A stretch of DNA of 27,434 nucleotides from Priapulus caudatus. Lineage: Eukaryota > Priapulida > Priapulimorpha > Priapulimorphida > Priapulidae. The notes under the pieces are model-generated. The model made no database searches. It had not been told where the DNA came from and saw nothing but the letters and a program-made list of their open reading frames with translations. The position numbers and the translations under genes are program-made. The stretch's first letter is position 1; every line of letters begins with the position of its first letter. The stretch is from NCBI RefSeq assembly GCF_000485595.1, contig NW_014577515.1:1-27434 (forward strand), in the 5' to 3' direction. Below are positions 10,365 through 21,394 of the stretch, piece by piece.

Positions 10365-10705
10365 TTTCTGTCCTAACACATATATTGATATAATCACCTC
10401 GAGTCCGACAATCTAAGCATTGCAATCGGGAAAAGTTCGTTTGTATCGTTAGCCTGCGCAGTTGCATACAGCGTACAAGTATAGTGGATAAAATAATGAG
10501 AAGGTTTAACGTCAAGTCGGATACACATATATGTATACATATGACAGAGACAATGGTAGAATACAATGGAATGCTAACTTGGGGACGTCACAAATTGTTT
10601 TTTATATTTTATTGTCGTTTTAATCAGTTTAGAACAAAATTTTGATACTTTTGACTTTGCTTTTGACTGAGGAAAACGAACATTATTTTTTAACATTTTT
10701 GATGC
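10365..10705. other. 5' flank of catsper3, no gene seen
   Basis: AT-rich sequence with short open frames and no recognisable exon. It should hold the CatSper3 5' UTR and promoter if the proposed first exon is right. No clear TATA box or initiator was identified. Confidence 0.4.
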
Positions 10706-10713
10706 ATGCATAT

Positions 10714-11413
10714 CAGGCCCGTAGGAAGGTATATGACATTGGGTGGTAATGGGTTATAGACGCGCTTGCGAGTCTGCGATGCGCGTAGCGCCGAGATGGG
10801 GGTTGGGGTGGGCGGTGTGGGGACTGGAAGTTATGAAAAGTTCTGGAATAGAAAATTTGTGAATTTTCAATATTGAAATGGCGCTTTCTCCTGCATTCTG
10901 GCATTGCAAATGTTACATTATACATGCATGCTGGGATAAAAAGAATGAAACGTGCACGTGTGCACTTGTCCGAGACAAATCAATGTATTAATGTTGAAAA
11001 CTGTTTTTTTTTTAGTTAAATCATTCCCGCGCCTATATGTATAATGTGGCGCATTGGACGGTGCCTATCTCCGTTTCCTTAACCCGAGGCCACGCAGCTG
11101 ATTTCGCAGTAAATAGTACAGGGCGTTGTACGTGTGTGTGTGGGGGGGGGGAGGTTAGTCCACTCGTAGCACTGCGAGTTAACTTTCCACGCTCTATCTC
11201 TATTTGCTGAATGCTAAGCAGAGAAGCAGTGTACGTGTACCATTTTTCAAGTCTTCCGCATGCGAGGCGAGCAGTCTCCCATTGAGCCATCGCTGCGTTT
11301 TTTTTTATAGTGGCTGTATATTAATAACTATATATAATTAACTTAAACAAATTTCTGGAAATTATTGAGGGGCAGGTGCCCCCCTTGCCCCCCCCCCAAT
11401 TCCTACGGGCCTG
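10714..11413. mobile_element. Non-autonomous hAT-type DNA transposon, 700 bp
   Basis: The left end CAGGCCCGTAGGAAGG is inverted at the right end (TTCCTACGGGCCTG). The flanks ATGCATAT (10706-10713) and ATCCATAT (11414-11421) are an 8-bp target duplication with one mismatch, with T at position 2 and A at position 7 as hAT elements prefer. CAGG..CGTA ends are common in hAT families. No transposase frame is visible, so it is a deletion derivative or MITE. It sits between the divergent CatSper3 and SAM synthase genes. Confidence 0.85.
11230..11295 (-). repeat. Possible tRNA-derived SINE head inside the hAT element
   Basis: On the minus strand, TGGCTCAATGG (11289-11279) fits an RNA polymerase III A-box, and CTCGCATGCGGAAGAC follows in the arrangement of a tRNA D-arm and anticodon arm. 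The expected B-box (GGTTCGA) is not intact. It could be a decayed SINE or part of the hAT filler. Confidence 0.35.
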
Positions 11414-11421
11414 ATCCATAT

Positions 11422-12285
11422 ACATATACCAAATAATAATGGTGACCTTCATTCCTCGTAAATTATGTTCAGATGAGTAATTATTTAACTAAGCAGTGAG
11501 CTGGAAAAGTAATTTATTGATTTATGCTGCACACGTTGCATGTAAATATGTTCACATGTGCATCACAACGGCTCCTTGTAAAATAATAGATAATAATACT
11601 GGAAATTACAGATACTAAAATTACGACAAACCTTATGATTACTCATTATGATTGCAAGCTGTACTGAGTATTCATCATTAATGTGACCTTTTCTCTTATA
11701 TCTTCTGGTGTCATACATTGTTATAATAAGTATACTTAATTATACAGATATAGACAGTCAAATGATAAAAAACAGGCAATATCCGGTCACATTTAGATAC
11801 ATTGCAAATAATTAGCCAAGAGTCAATTTTTGCACATGCAAAAAACTCGGTTTACCATAACGTAATATAAGGCCAGATCAGATAAAGCTGAGAAATCACA
11901 CCTATGACTTGCTAATTTCATAGGAATCTACTGCTACAAAAACGTGGTGAGAAGGACACTCGATTCTAAAGCTGCGTTTCAAGGGTGAATTCATTGATTC
12001 TTTGCAACAGGTTTGGTTCCTAGCTGCGAAAGTGCCTATTCGTGATGACGCAGCACATATTACACTGCCCACCCGCAGGCTAATTGTCACAGCTGTCGTG
12101 CGCCAGTGACTGCGCTGAGCACGTTCCCGTATTGCATCAGTTCCAAGAATCGGGTCAGAATCCGTTGGTACGGGCATCCTGTATTGTTGGCCTATCCGAC
12201 AATAATGACGCTCGATTTTCGCATAGTCATGCAGGTTCGACGCAGTTCGGGGATGATATATCTCTGCGAGGTGCAAGGTCACCGC
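11422..12285. other. Intergenic sequence, no gene recognised
   Basis: The first part (to about 11,890) is AT-rich and featureless. The part from about 11,930 is richer in GC and open in several frames on both strands, but no protein family is recognised. It is most simply the distal promoter region of the SAM synthase gene. Confidence 0.4.
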
Positions 12286-12295
12286 GTCACGTGAC
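12286..12295. promoter_or_regulatory. Palindromic E-box GTCACGTGAC
   Basis: A perfect 10-bp palindrome with a CACGTG core, about 30 bases upstream of a TATA box and 163 bases upstream of the SAM synthase start codon. This extended form is the preferred site of USF/TFE-type bHLH-zip factors. Binding is inferred. Confidence 0.5.
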
Positions 12296-12326
12296 CCACC
12301 CGGTTATCGCATTATGCACCCTATCA

Positions 12327-12336
12327 TATATATAAG
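12327..12336 (+). promoter_or_regulatory. TATA box of the SAM synthase gene
   Basis: TATATATAAG in a GC-rich setting 122 bases before the start codon. Transcription would begin near 12,355-12,365, giving a 5' UTR of roughly 100 bases. Confidence 0.6.
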
Positions 12337-12457
12337 CCGGCGGCCAAAGTGCGGCCGTCAGCATATTATAAGCAGCGGAGCGCGGGCGTGGAACAGTTAC
12401 ATCCGCAGATCACCTGTCGATACCCCACCGAGTTAGTTGTCGCTGCAAGTGTCACCG

Positions 12458-13319
12458 ATGGCAAGCATGAGCGCAAAACTGAAGGATCTACTCATGGGCG
12501 GGAGCAATGGGGAGACGTTTCTCTTCACGTCCGAATCCGTCGGAGAAGGACATCCAGGTTTGTCATTAGATCTATGCCTATGTAACGTTGTTAACTGCAT
12601 ATGTATAGATAGCTGCACTTTAGTTGGGACTGTATTAGTAGACCGACTGACTGATCATCGGTGGGTGTGTCTACGTGCACATGCATGCACGCACGCGCGC
12701 ACGTGTACCTGCACACACACACGCACGTACGCGCGCACGCACACATGCACACACGTGTACCTGCACAAGCACGCACGCACGCACGAACGTCTACCTGCAC
12801 ACGCGCGCACACACGCACGCACGCATGCACGCACGTGTGGGTACACACGCACGCATGCACGTCTACGTGCATATGCACACGAGCGCACACACGCACGCAC
12901 GCACGCATGCACGCACGTGTACGTGCACACGCACGCACGCACGCACACACGCACGCACGCATGCATAATAAATCGGTAATAATCGCTATCAGGTGTTGTC
13001 GTGTAGACGCTACATAATCGCTAACTCGAGTTAACGCTTAACTCGAGTTAGCTTAACTCGAGTTAAGGTTTGTCGTGTAGACGAGGCTTATAGCTTTGTA
13101 AGATATTATAGCTTGCCCTTATAAAGATATATTGAATATGTGAATGAACTCGAGAAAGTACGCATCCCTCATCGAGTTATTATTAACAATTATTATCCGC
13201 GTGTCGAAATTTCGAATGCGTGATTTAATCTAATAAACACCAAGCATATATATAATATATATGTGTATATATATAGAGATAGATAGATAGATAGATTGAT
13301 TGGTTGATAGATAGACAGA

Positions 13320-13372
<53 letters not shown>

Positions 13373-13632
13373 ATTAAGTACACAATTAATTGAGTGTACA
13401 ATTAAGTACACAATTCGTTTCGTTATACCCACATCGTCCCGCAAATGTGTCAATAAAGGATGCTAGATAGTTATAATGAGACTCGTGGATTATAATCTCA
13501 AACAGTCTTCACTTGCAGTATATAGCTTTCCGCTGAACCCCTGATACTATCATTGTACACTCTCCGCCAGTGCATGCACTTGATAAGACTCGATTTCTAG
13601 GACACGTTGTATGCTCCATACGATATGTGGTA

Positions 13633-13675
<43 letters not shown>

Positions 13676-14845
13676 CACTTTTTCCCCAAAAAAACAACTG
13701 TAAAATTGGTTGAAAGTCTATCAAAACGTCTATGAAAGGTATTATATATATATATATATATATATATACCTATGGTCCGGTAGGGGTTGGATGGATGGTA
13801 GAGGTTTGAGTGCATTTTCATTTCTGCAGAAAAAGATGTCGTATTTAGGTCACCCAAACATGTATGAGGTCCGTTAACGGTGGTTATTTCTGGCATGATC
13901 AGAATTGTGTTCCTCCATTAGTGTTCATTAGTTTTACCCACATTAACAGTTGCGTGTATGCGGGTGTGGTCGCAGCCCACGCCTTTCCTAGTCTATACTG
14001 AGTGATATATTTTAGGTATCACGGAACCTCCGGTAAGTAGTCATTTAACGCGACTACCTGGCGCTTACTTCTACCCCTCACCCTACACATATAGTTACTA
14101 CCTTCTCCGTGCGCCGCCTTCAGTGTCACGAATTGCGCAATCAGTATCGTATCAATATTGTGATTGTATTGGCGGTATATTTGGCAGTATTGTTCATTAA
14201 AGATTCTGATTGCATGTGCACGCAAGTGTTCATAAACTATAAGAATATAAGGAAATATTGTTACACAAACCCGTGTGCTTGTGCGCGGTTCATTAGTGTT
14301 TATTCACGTGTTTATTCATGTGTAAGCAAGTTTTGCGCGTGTGCCTATTGTTACGGGATACCATTCATGCATATTTTTTAATATGTATACATACCGTGCA
14401 TAGAAGCAAACACGACAGAACACTTTCGTTTTATGTTATGCGAGCCTTAATAACGGGTACAAGTAATCAGAGAGCGGCATATAGATAATCATTGGTGCAT
14501 TAATTTTGTTCGAGACATTTTCATTTACACATGCATTATTGCTAATTTCTTTGCGGAAGAACAATGCGATTAAGATTGAAATAGATCTTTGACCCTTCTG
14601 CATGTTGAATCAACACATGATTCACGTTAGCTCCATTGCGATCCGTCCAATGCAAAAGTCAGAATCAATACGATCTTAGTACATACGCTATGTTTAACTT
14701 TGAGCGGTACGTGGTGAGATCGAGAGGTCTGAAAAGCCGAAGATGCTGACAAAAAGTTTAGAATTAATGTAACGAAGGTAAGAAGCGTTCCCGTGAAGTA
14801 AAAACAAACTAGTTATTACGACGTCAGACTCAAACGTCAAATATG

Positions 14846-14911
<66 letters not shown>

Positions 14912-17426
14912 CCTACAAAATACCGGTCGTAACTGGTCCTAACCGATCGTTCAGTAAATATAGATAAATGCTGAGGGTAGATGTTATCGCCAATGTATCA
15001 ACAACCCGCTACAACCGCGAATAAACATACGGCGCATCCAATATTGATTACAATTTTGCCAGATAGCGAGGTGGGGATTTTGTGCGATCACATGATGACA
15101 AATTAATGAAATTATCTATTCAATCTTCGTTCTATACGTTCGCCGGAGCGCCGATGCGGGCGTTGACCTTTATCGTATTTACACCCATCGTTTGTCTCTA
15201 CGATGTTGCGCTATGTCATACGGTGTAATTCGTAGCCTTCTAGTAGACTTTGTATTTTATAATTTAACCGCATGCGAGGCATGCCTATAGCTAGGCCAAT
15301 CAATCGATGTATGTACACCGTAATCATGATTTATTATTGTCAATGTCCTATAAACAGCTGTTATAGCGGGTATTTGCCCATGGCCTGAAGCCGCTTCACA
15401 CTTTTTATATGCTACCTGGCCAATAGCCAACATTGGACATGCCCGAGGGGTGCAGCAATCAACAAGTCAAACACGAGAGGCATCTTTAAGTAGGACGTTT
15501 TCGTGGTAGGATAAGAGAACTCGCTATGAAACGTATAAAAATAAACATTTATTGTGGGACCTTCAGAAGGACATAATATTATCTTAGCCCCAAGCTATTC
15601 GCTCGTAGATAAACTGCACCAAAGCGTCACTTTGGCGGGCGGATCGCGCTGGACGCAACTAGATCCAATGTTATCACGTTCAAGACGCTCATTAATTCAT
15701 GTTTGCTCGTAACTCGACTACGCGATAACGTGGTGACACACATCTGACAACACATCTGGTTGGTACTGGTTGAAACCTGCATGATACAAGCGGCACGCAA
15801 GTTGGACAGGCTTTGTTGGGACCAAAAACAGAGATCGTTGTGCACGTTTATGCATTCTCGCTAGGAGTAGGGGGCGCTGCTGGTGACGACTATATCGTAT
15901 CCACCCAACAAGATGAACCATCCAAGATCGTGGCAGAGTTTTCGTCACTCGTTGCCAAGCCCTGTAACTATAGCTCATATAGGGTCTATGTCCCCCAGGG
16001 TACTGCCGGAACGTACCCTGGTAACTATCTGATATGGTTAGGGTTAGGGTTAGGGAGTAGGCGTAGGCGACTCCCTAGACTCGTTAGTGGAGTAGGCGAG
16101 ATACGGTCCGGCATATTAGATAGTACCAGGGTACGTTCCGGTATACCGGACCGTACCCAGGGTACGTTCCGGCAGTACCCTGGGGGACATAGACCACCTC
16201 AGCGTAACTATGGGCTTAATAGAAAGCTATAGGCATAATGAAACAATGATAAGATCAAACATAAGAACGTACCAGATCATGTGGAAATCAGAGCCCCACT
16301 CTGAGTGGATATGCAAAGCTTTTATTGACGAAGATGATACGTAAACGAGTAACCCTATCTTTGATGCTTACACTTACAGACAAAATATGCGACCAAATTA
16401 GCGATGCTGTGTTGGATGCCCACCTTAAGCAAGACCCCTTCGCCAAGGTCGCATGCGGTAAGCTCCATTTCTCACATATTCTCTTTATTTATTCTTCCTT
16501 CCATCATGCTTCGCCTGCAGTCATGTCAATTTATTTATTTATTTAATTATTTAAAGACGGTACAACAACAAAGGATATATCAACATGGGCTTGAGCTGTT
16601 AAATAATGAAAAACATGTGATACTCCTTCGTTTTCTGTCTTTCTCTCCCTCGCCCTCTCTCGGTCTCACTCCTAATCTACCCTCTCTCCTCTTTCTCCCT
16701 CTCAGTCTCTCTCATTCCAGGCATGAAATTATTTATGCATAATGGTAATGATATCATTTACTGTACAAACGTATTTAAGAGTTTTGTAAAACCGTATCGC
16801 AACTGCAAAGGCCTATAACAAATTACTTTTCTAACATGGCTAATAGATGGCGGTAACTATTTCCTGGAAGCCATTCTATCTCAATATATCAGCCTGCACT
16901 TCTAATGAATAAAAACGTTGTGCATATGGTCTTATACCTAAAAAGCACAAAAGCATCATTCAAGATAAACTGGCACTATGATAGTATAACTCAAGCTAAT
17001 CACGTTGTATTCATTTACAGAGACAGTCACAAAGACGGGCATGGTAATGATATGTGGCGAGATAACGTCAAACGGTGTTGTGGACTATCAAAAAGTCATC
17101 CGTGACACAATTCAACATATAGGCTACGACGATTCCACGAAAGGTAGGCCGCATTCTGCATTATTTAGTTTTAGTTAGAAGCCACACACGTGTATAGCAA
17201 ATCGTCGTCTGCATTTGTGCCGAACTTCTAGAACGGAAACCGGTTACGTTTCGCGTTTTTTTATGCCCATTTTATGTTCGGCCTAAGGCCGGCCTGTAAA
17301 CACAACACTATCGCGTGGTAGACGCTAGAAATATTCATGACGTCGGCATTATAACTGCCGTGTAATACATAATTATATATATATCACGAGTAAATAATCT
17401 TAAAGAGATAAGTATCGTACAATTAG

Positions 17427-17501
<75 letters not shown>

Positions 17502-20500
17502 GTGTTTGTACGTATGTGCGTGCGTCTGTTGCCATGTTCTATGTGCAACAACAATGTTTTCTCGTCTAATTTGTGCTAGTGGTGAGGTTTAGCCGTCGGT
17601 TTCTCTGTGCGTAGGATTTGACTACCACACGTGCAACGTGCTGATTGCTATAGAACAACAGAATTCCGAGATCGCTCAGGCCGTGCACGAGAACAGACAC
17701 GAGGACGACATTGGAGCAGGCGACCAGGTGGGTAGGGTGCATGATTTGGCAGATTGTCATACGACAACCTATGTACTAAACGAAGGCTTCCGAGTCTTAC
17801 CTAACCAGCTGAACAGCTGATACGTGGTTGGGGTGCGTAGGCTTACACTCCGTTGTACAATGTAGCTGTGCATATCACATTTCGCAGTCAATTTATACGG
17901 TAGTTGAACGTTACCGTTTTTAGACAGCGGGCGCGTATATTATTAATGTAATAGACTATTATATATACTAACAATGTATCCATAGGCGATGTCTACAGCT
18001 GTATAGGTACTATGCGATAAAAAAAACTTTTTAAAAATCAAACTGAAAACAGATTCTCGTTGTAAATATTTTGAAATGGATAGATTTCAGCATTAGATTT
18101 GCCTTCAATTTCTTACGATTGCGACTCACAGGGAATCATGTTCGGCTATGCGACCGACGAGACGGATGAATGCATGCCGCTCACGTTAATGCTTGCCCAC
18201 AAGCTCAACCACAAGATTGCAACATTGAGAAGAAGCGGGGCCCTGCCATGGGCTCGACCCGATACCAAGACTCAGGTAAGCGACCTAACATTCTTGCTCG
18301 TTTAAAATTAATACCATGACGATGCTGGCCAAGAAAATCTATTGATTATTAGATCGATTGCATTCTATTGATTATATATCTAATAATCTCTATAATATTA
18401 TATATATTCAGATATATATTCCCACTAAGACTAGGACTGTAAGAAGCGTATACGTAACACGCGGCTGCTTTGTCCCGGATTATCTTACGTATAAAAGCTG
18501 TTAAAGATGGGTCGCTCAAAAGTTATCATCGTGGTAAACATGCGTTTTGAATGATGACCAATAAAACACATCGACTTGACACTTGAAACCTAACAGTATC
18601 GACTGCCATCTGTGCTATAAGGGCCGAACGAATCTTGCAGGTTACATGTGAGTACATGTTTGAGCATGGCGCTTGCGTTCCTCTAAGAGTTCATACCATT
18701 GTCGTGTCAACCCAACACGACGAAGAAGTCACTAACGAACAGCTGAGGAAGGACCTAGTCGAGTTGGTACGTGCTGCACGCTGTCAAAAAGTAGAACAAT
18801 GAGGGAGGGAGAAAGCGGCCGGGAGAGCGTGGAAAAGAAAGAGGGAGAGAAAAAGAGAAGAGAAACGACGAGAGCGCGCGAGAGAGAAATAGAGAGCGAG
18901 AGAGCAAGAGAGAGAGAGAGAGAGCGCGCGCGAGAGAGAGAGAGAGAGAGGGGGGGGGGGAGAAAGAGAGAAAGCGCGCGCGAGAGAGTAATGTAATCGG
19001 GGCAAAAGCAAACATGCGTTGAATGAAAACGCATTTTTATGTTTTACATTTTATTTTGTAGGTCATCAAAACAACGATTCCAAGCAGGTACATCGACGAA
19101 AATACCATTTACCACCTAAACCCCACGGGCAGGTTTATTATTGGTGGCCCACAGGTAAAGATACCAGTATACTCATTGTACCTATATGTTCGTACATAAA
19201 TCCGCCAGTCCGTCCATCCAGGGCCCACCCACCCATCGGGCCGCCCGATTTGATCAGCCAATTAATTAATTAATTATTCAATAATTCAACCAGTCCGTCC
19301 ATAACATAACATATTCTCTTGGTTGCGGTCACAGTTATTATTGATGTTGCCAATGATGTTTATGGAGTCGGTGCGTTTCAACACACCTCCCTCTTCCCAT
19401 CTAATCACTAGTTATCTTCGCTCGCAGGGTGACGCCGGTTTAACAGGACGTAAGATCATCGTCGACACGTACGGAGGCTGGGGAGCTCACGGTGGCGGAG
19501 CATTCTCCGGCAAAGACTTCACGAAGGTCGATCGGTCGGGAGCGTACGCAGCCCGCTGGGTCGCCAAGTCGCTAGTGAAGGCCGGGCTGTGCAGGCGCTG
19601 TCTGATTCAGGTGAGATCTTACACTGGGTGCACCACACCGCGCACAGTAAATGAGACATTAATCTTGCAATAAAGTAATCAATAACTAAAAGAAAATATA
19701 ATTAAAACCGATATATATAAATATAAAGTATAAAGTTTGGGATATACCTAACGCCCAATGGTCGGTGAACCCCCGCGTCCCATTGTGAGTGGATTCAATC
19801 TTTTATTATAAACGCATGTCGATTAAAAACGCCATTAACGTTTCAACCGAGATTCAGCACGGGGCATAGGTAAAAAATGGCGCGTAACAAAATCTCCAAT
19901 TTACGTAACGACTCTCTATATCTGTATCAGGCATGCCATAATACGCAGGTTGCTAAATGCTCCGCGTATAACGTGCATATTCTCACCGATATTTCACAGT
20001 TGTCGTACGCCATTAGTATCGCCGAGCCACTGGCGATGAGTGTATTCACGTACGGAACGTCCGATTTGTCCGAGAAGGAGCTGATCAACATAGTCAAGTC
20101 CAACTTCGATCTAAGACCGGGACGTATCGTTAAGTAAGTCTTCGCATGAATTAATGATAGGACTGGCTCCAATAAGTGGTCATTTATCGAAAATCCGTTA
20201 TATTATACTGTTCGTAGACCGTTGTGTATTGACGTTGGTCTCGGAGCCTGACGGGGCTTGGGTAGGGCTAGATCTAGGGCTAGGGTTACGAGTAAGGGGA
20301 ACTAGTGCTTGTACTTGCGTTCGCGTTGACGTCGAGATAATAGTTCCGCCAGATTCAGTTATCAGTTGCAGTTAATTGGAAGTTTAACAAAACCAATCCA
20401 TGCGGCCCAAGTTTCCTATGAATATATTAACTCTTGCATCTGAGTCCAACGCGCACGCATGCAGCATGACTTAGTAATGTGTTCAGTTATTTAATGATGG

Positions 20501-20618
20501 TTTTTATGCAAACAGGGAATTGGACCTACGCAGACCCATATACCAAAGCACGAGTGCCTATGGACATTTCGGCAGGTCAGAGTTCTCCTGGGAAGTGCCT
20601 AAGAAAATGATATTTTAA
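12458..20618 (+). CDS. MAT2A: S-adenosylmethionine synthase (methionine adenosyltransferase), 10 exons, 398 aa
   Basis: Exons: 12458-12557, 16380-16457, 17021-17143, 17615-17727, 18132-18275, 18641-18766, 19062-19154, 19428-19610, 20000-20133, 20516-20618 (stop TAA 20616-20618). All phases agree; 1197 spliced bases. The enzyme makes S-adenosylmethionine from methionine and ATP, releasing phosphate and diphosphate; it is cytosolic and works as a dimer or tetramer. Seen directly: [20 protein letters not shown] near the N terminus, signature 1 GAGDQG (134-139, split across exons 4/5) followed by IMFGYATDE, signature 2 GGGAFSGKD (281-289), and the C-terminal AYGHFGR and WEVPKK. Length and sequence fit animal MAT1A/MAT2A (about 395 aa); invertebrates usually have one such gene, so the symbol is by homology. 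The start ATG at 12458 is the first in frame; a second at 12467 is possible. Intron 1 is 3.8 kb. Upstream lie a TATA box and an E-box. Confidence 0.97.
12665..12966. repeat. (CACG)n/(CA)n low-complexity array, about 300 bp
   Basis: Almost unbroken alternation of purine and pyrimidine (ACGC, GCAC, ACAC units with imperfect longer periods), starting about 110 bases inside SAM synthase intron 1. It creates long artefactual open frames on both strands. Confidence 0.95.
12997..13083. repeat. Cluster of TAACTCGAGTTA palindromes between direct repeats
   Basis: Three copies of TAACTCGAGTTA (13022-13033, 13039-13050, 13054-13065) lie between two exact copies of TGTCGTGTAGACG (12997-13009 and 13071-13083). 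It may be the remnant of a small transposon. Confidence 0.75.
13278..13370. repeat. (GATA)n and (GA)n microsatellite
   Basis: GATA units to about 13,312, then a GA tract of about 50 bases, in SAM synthase intron 1. Confidence 0.95.
13635..13768. repeat. Two (AT)n tracts
   Basis: (AT)n at about 13,635-13,671 and 13,742-13,768, separated by a T- and A-rich spacer. Confidence 0.9.
13780..14840. other. SAM synthase intron 1 interior, no exon seen
   Basis: AT-rich intronic sequence. Short open frames here (for example 14109-14381, plus) lack a family look, and none is flanked by splice sites that fit the enzyme, whose exons 1 and 2 join perfectly without it. Confidence 0.6.
14848..14910. repeat. 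(AT)n microsatellite, about 60 bp
   Basis: Uninterrupted AT alternation within SAM synthase intron 1. Confidence 0.97.
14911..15963. other. SAM synthase intron 1 interior; richer-GC patch at 15,590-15,963
   Basis: No exon of the enzyme fits here. The patch 15,590-15,963 is richer in GC and open in several frames on both strands, but no protein is recognised. It ends directly at the target duplication of the third MITE. Confidence 0.45.
15973..16203. mobile_element. Inverted-repeat MITE with TTAGGG core, copy 3
   Basis: A 231-bp copy flanked by GTAACTATA (15964-15972) and GTAACTATG (16204-16212), a 9-bp target duplication with one mismatch. It has three TTAGGG units. Its left arm lacks a 31-base segment present in copy 2, as expected from deletion between two copies of CCGGAACGTACCCTGG. 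Confidence 0.92.
17421..17513. repeat. Compound (AT)n/(GT)n/(GCGT)n microsatellite
   Basis: Three consecutive simple tracts in SAM synthase intron 3. Confidence 0.95.
18799..18990. repeat. Purine-rich (GA)n tract with G-run and CGCG islands
   Basis: About 190 bases that are nearly all purine on the plus strand, including a run of ten or more G at about 18,950-18,960, interrupted by short CGCGCG blocks. It fills most of SAM synthase intron 6. Confidence 0.93.
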
Positions 20619-21390
20619 TACAATCAGAAGATACAATAGGTGGCCAGCGACATTGAGTCGTAGGCACACGTGTAATTAATATATTTTATTATAATAATTA
20701 TGTAGTAAGCGATGTGATATCTATTTAAATGACGCTTTGCGTTGGCCTTGTGAAGGACGCTGTATTAATTTTCTTTCTTAAGATTAAATGATGCAGTTCG
20801 GATTGAATAATTAACTATATCGTCCGATCGAATGTATTGACAACGAAACACGTGGCGAACCTCTGCAGTTGTGATTAGCTGGCAGTGAATGACAAAGTCT
20901 CACACAGAGACGTTGTACTATCTAGAGCATTTTTACGGCAAAATGCTTATGTTTGAGAAATTCGCGTAATGACATTTCTCGTCGTTTCTTTCCTAACGGC
21001 AGATCTACAACAAAACGTACCTGTGCATCTGCGATTGCGGTACAGCTTTCAATGTCAGATGTACTACATTGTCTATCTTTACAAAGCGACGTGTGCACTG
21101 TTTACTATGGACTACTAATATATTGACACTCTAGATATGCTGTAGTTATAGTATTAAAAAGCGACGAGATTGGCGAGATTGACGAGATTGACAATAGAGA
21201 CGGGATCTGCAGACTACCTATAGCTGGTCTTACCAGATGCTGCGTATAGAATAATATGGGTCTATGGTGACATCCTCCGTTGCTCTACGTACGCGCGTAC
21301 ACGATGTATAGGCTACGTAGTGCAGCAAAGGCTATAGTAGTTAAGAGCTCTGTTCATCGATAGTCGAGGCATACTGAATACTGATAGATG
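20619..21390. other. 3' flank of the SAM synthase gene
   Basis: This should contain the 3' UTR. No AATAAA occurs nearby; the variant ATTAAA at 20783-20788 (about 165 bases past the stop) is the best polyadenylation candidate. No other gene is recognised. Confidence 0.45.
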
Positions 21391-21394
21391 ATAT

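Noticed and set aside
12437-13017. Long open frames on both strands rich in His-Ala-Arg-Thr or Cys-Val
   Set aside because: They translate the CACG/CA repeat array. Only the first 100 bases after 12458 are a real exon.
15813-16232. 139-codon plus-strand frame including MITE copy 3
   Set aside because: It runs through the transposon, has no recognised domain, and the SAM synthase exons splice perfectly without it.
20255-20300. Possible fourth MITE copy (TAGGGCTAGGGTTA)
   Set aside because: Only the telomere-like core is similar; none of the terminal repeats are present.
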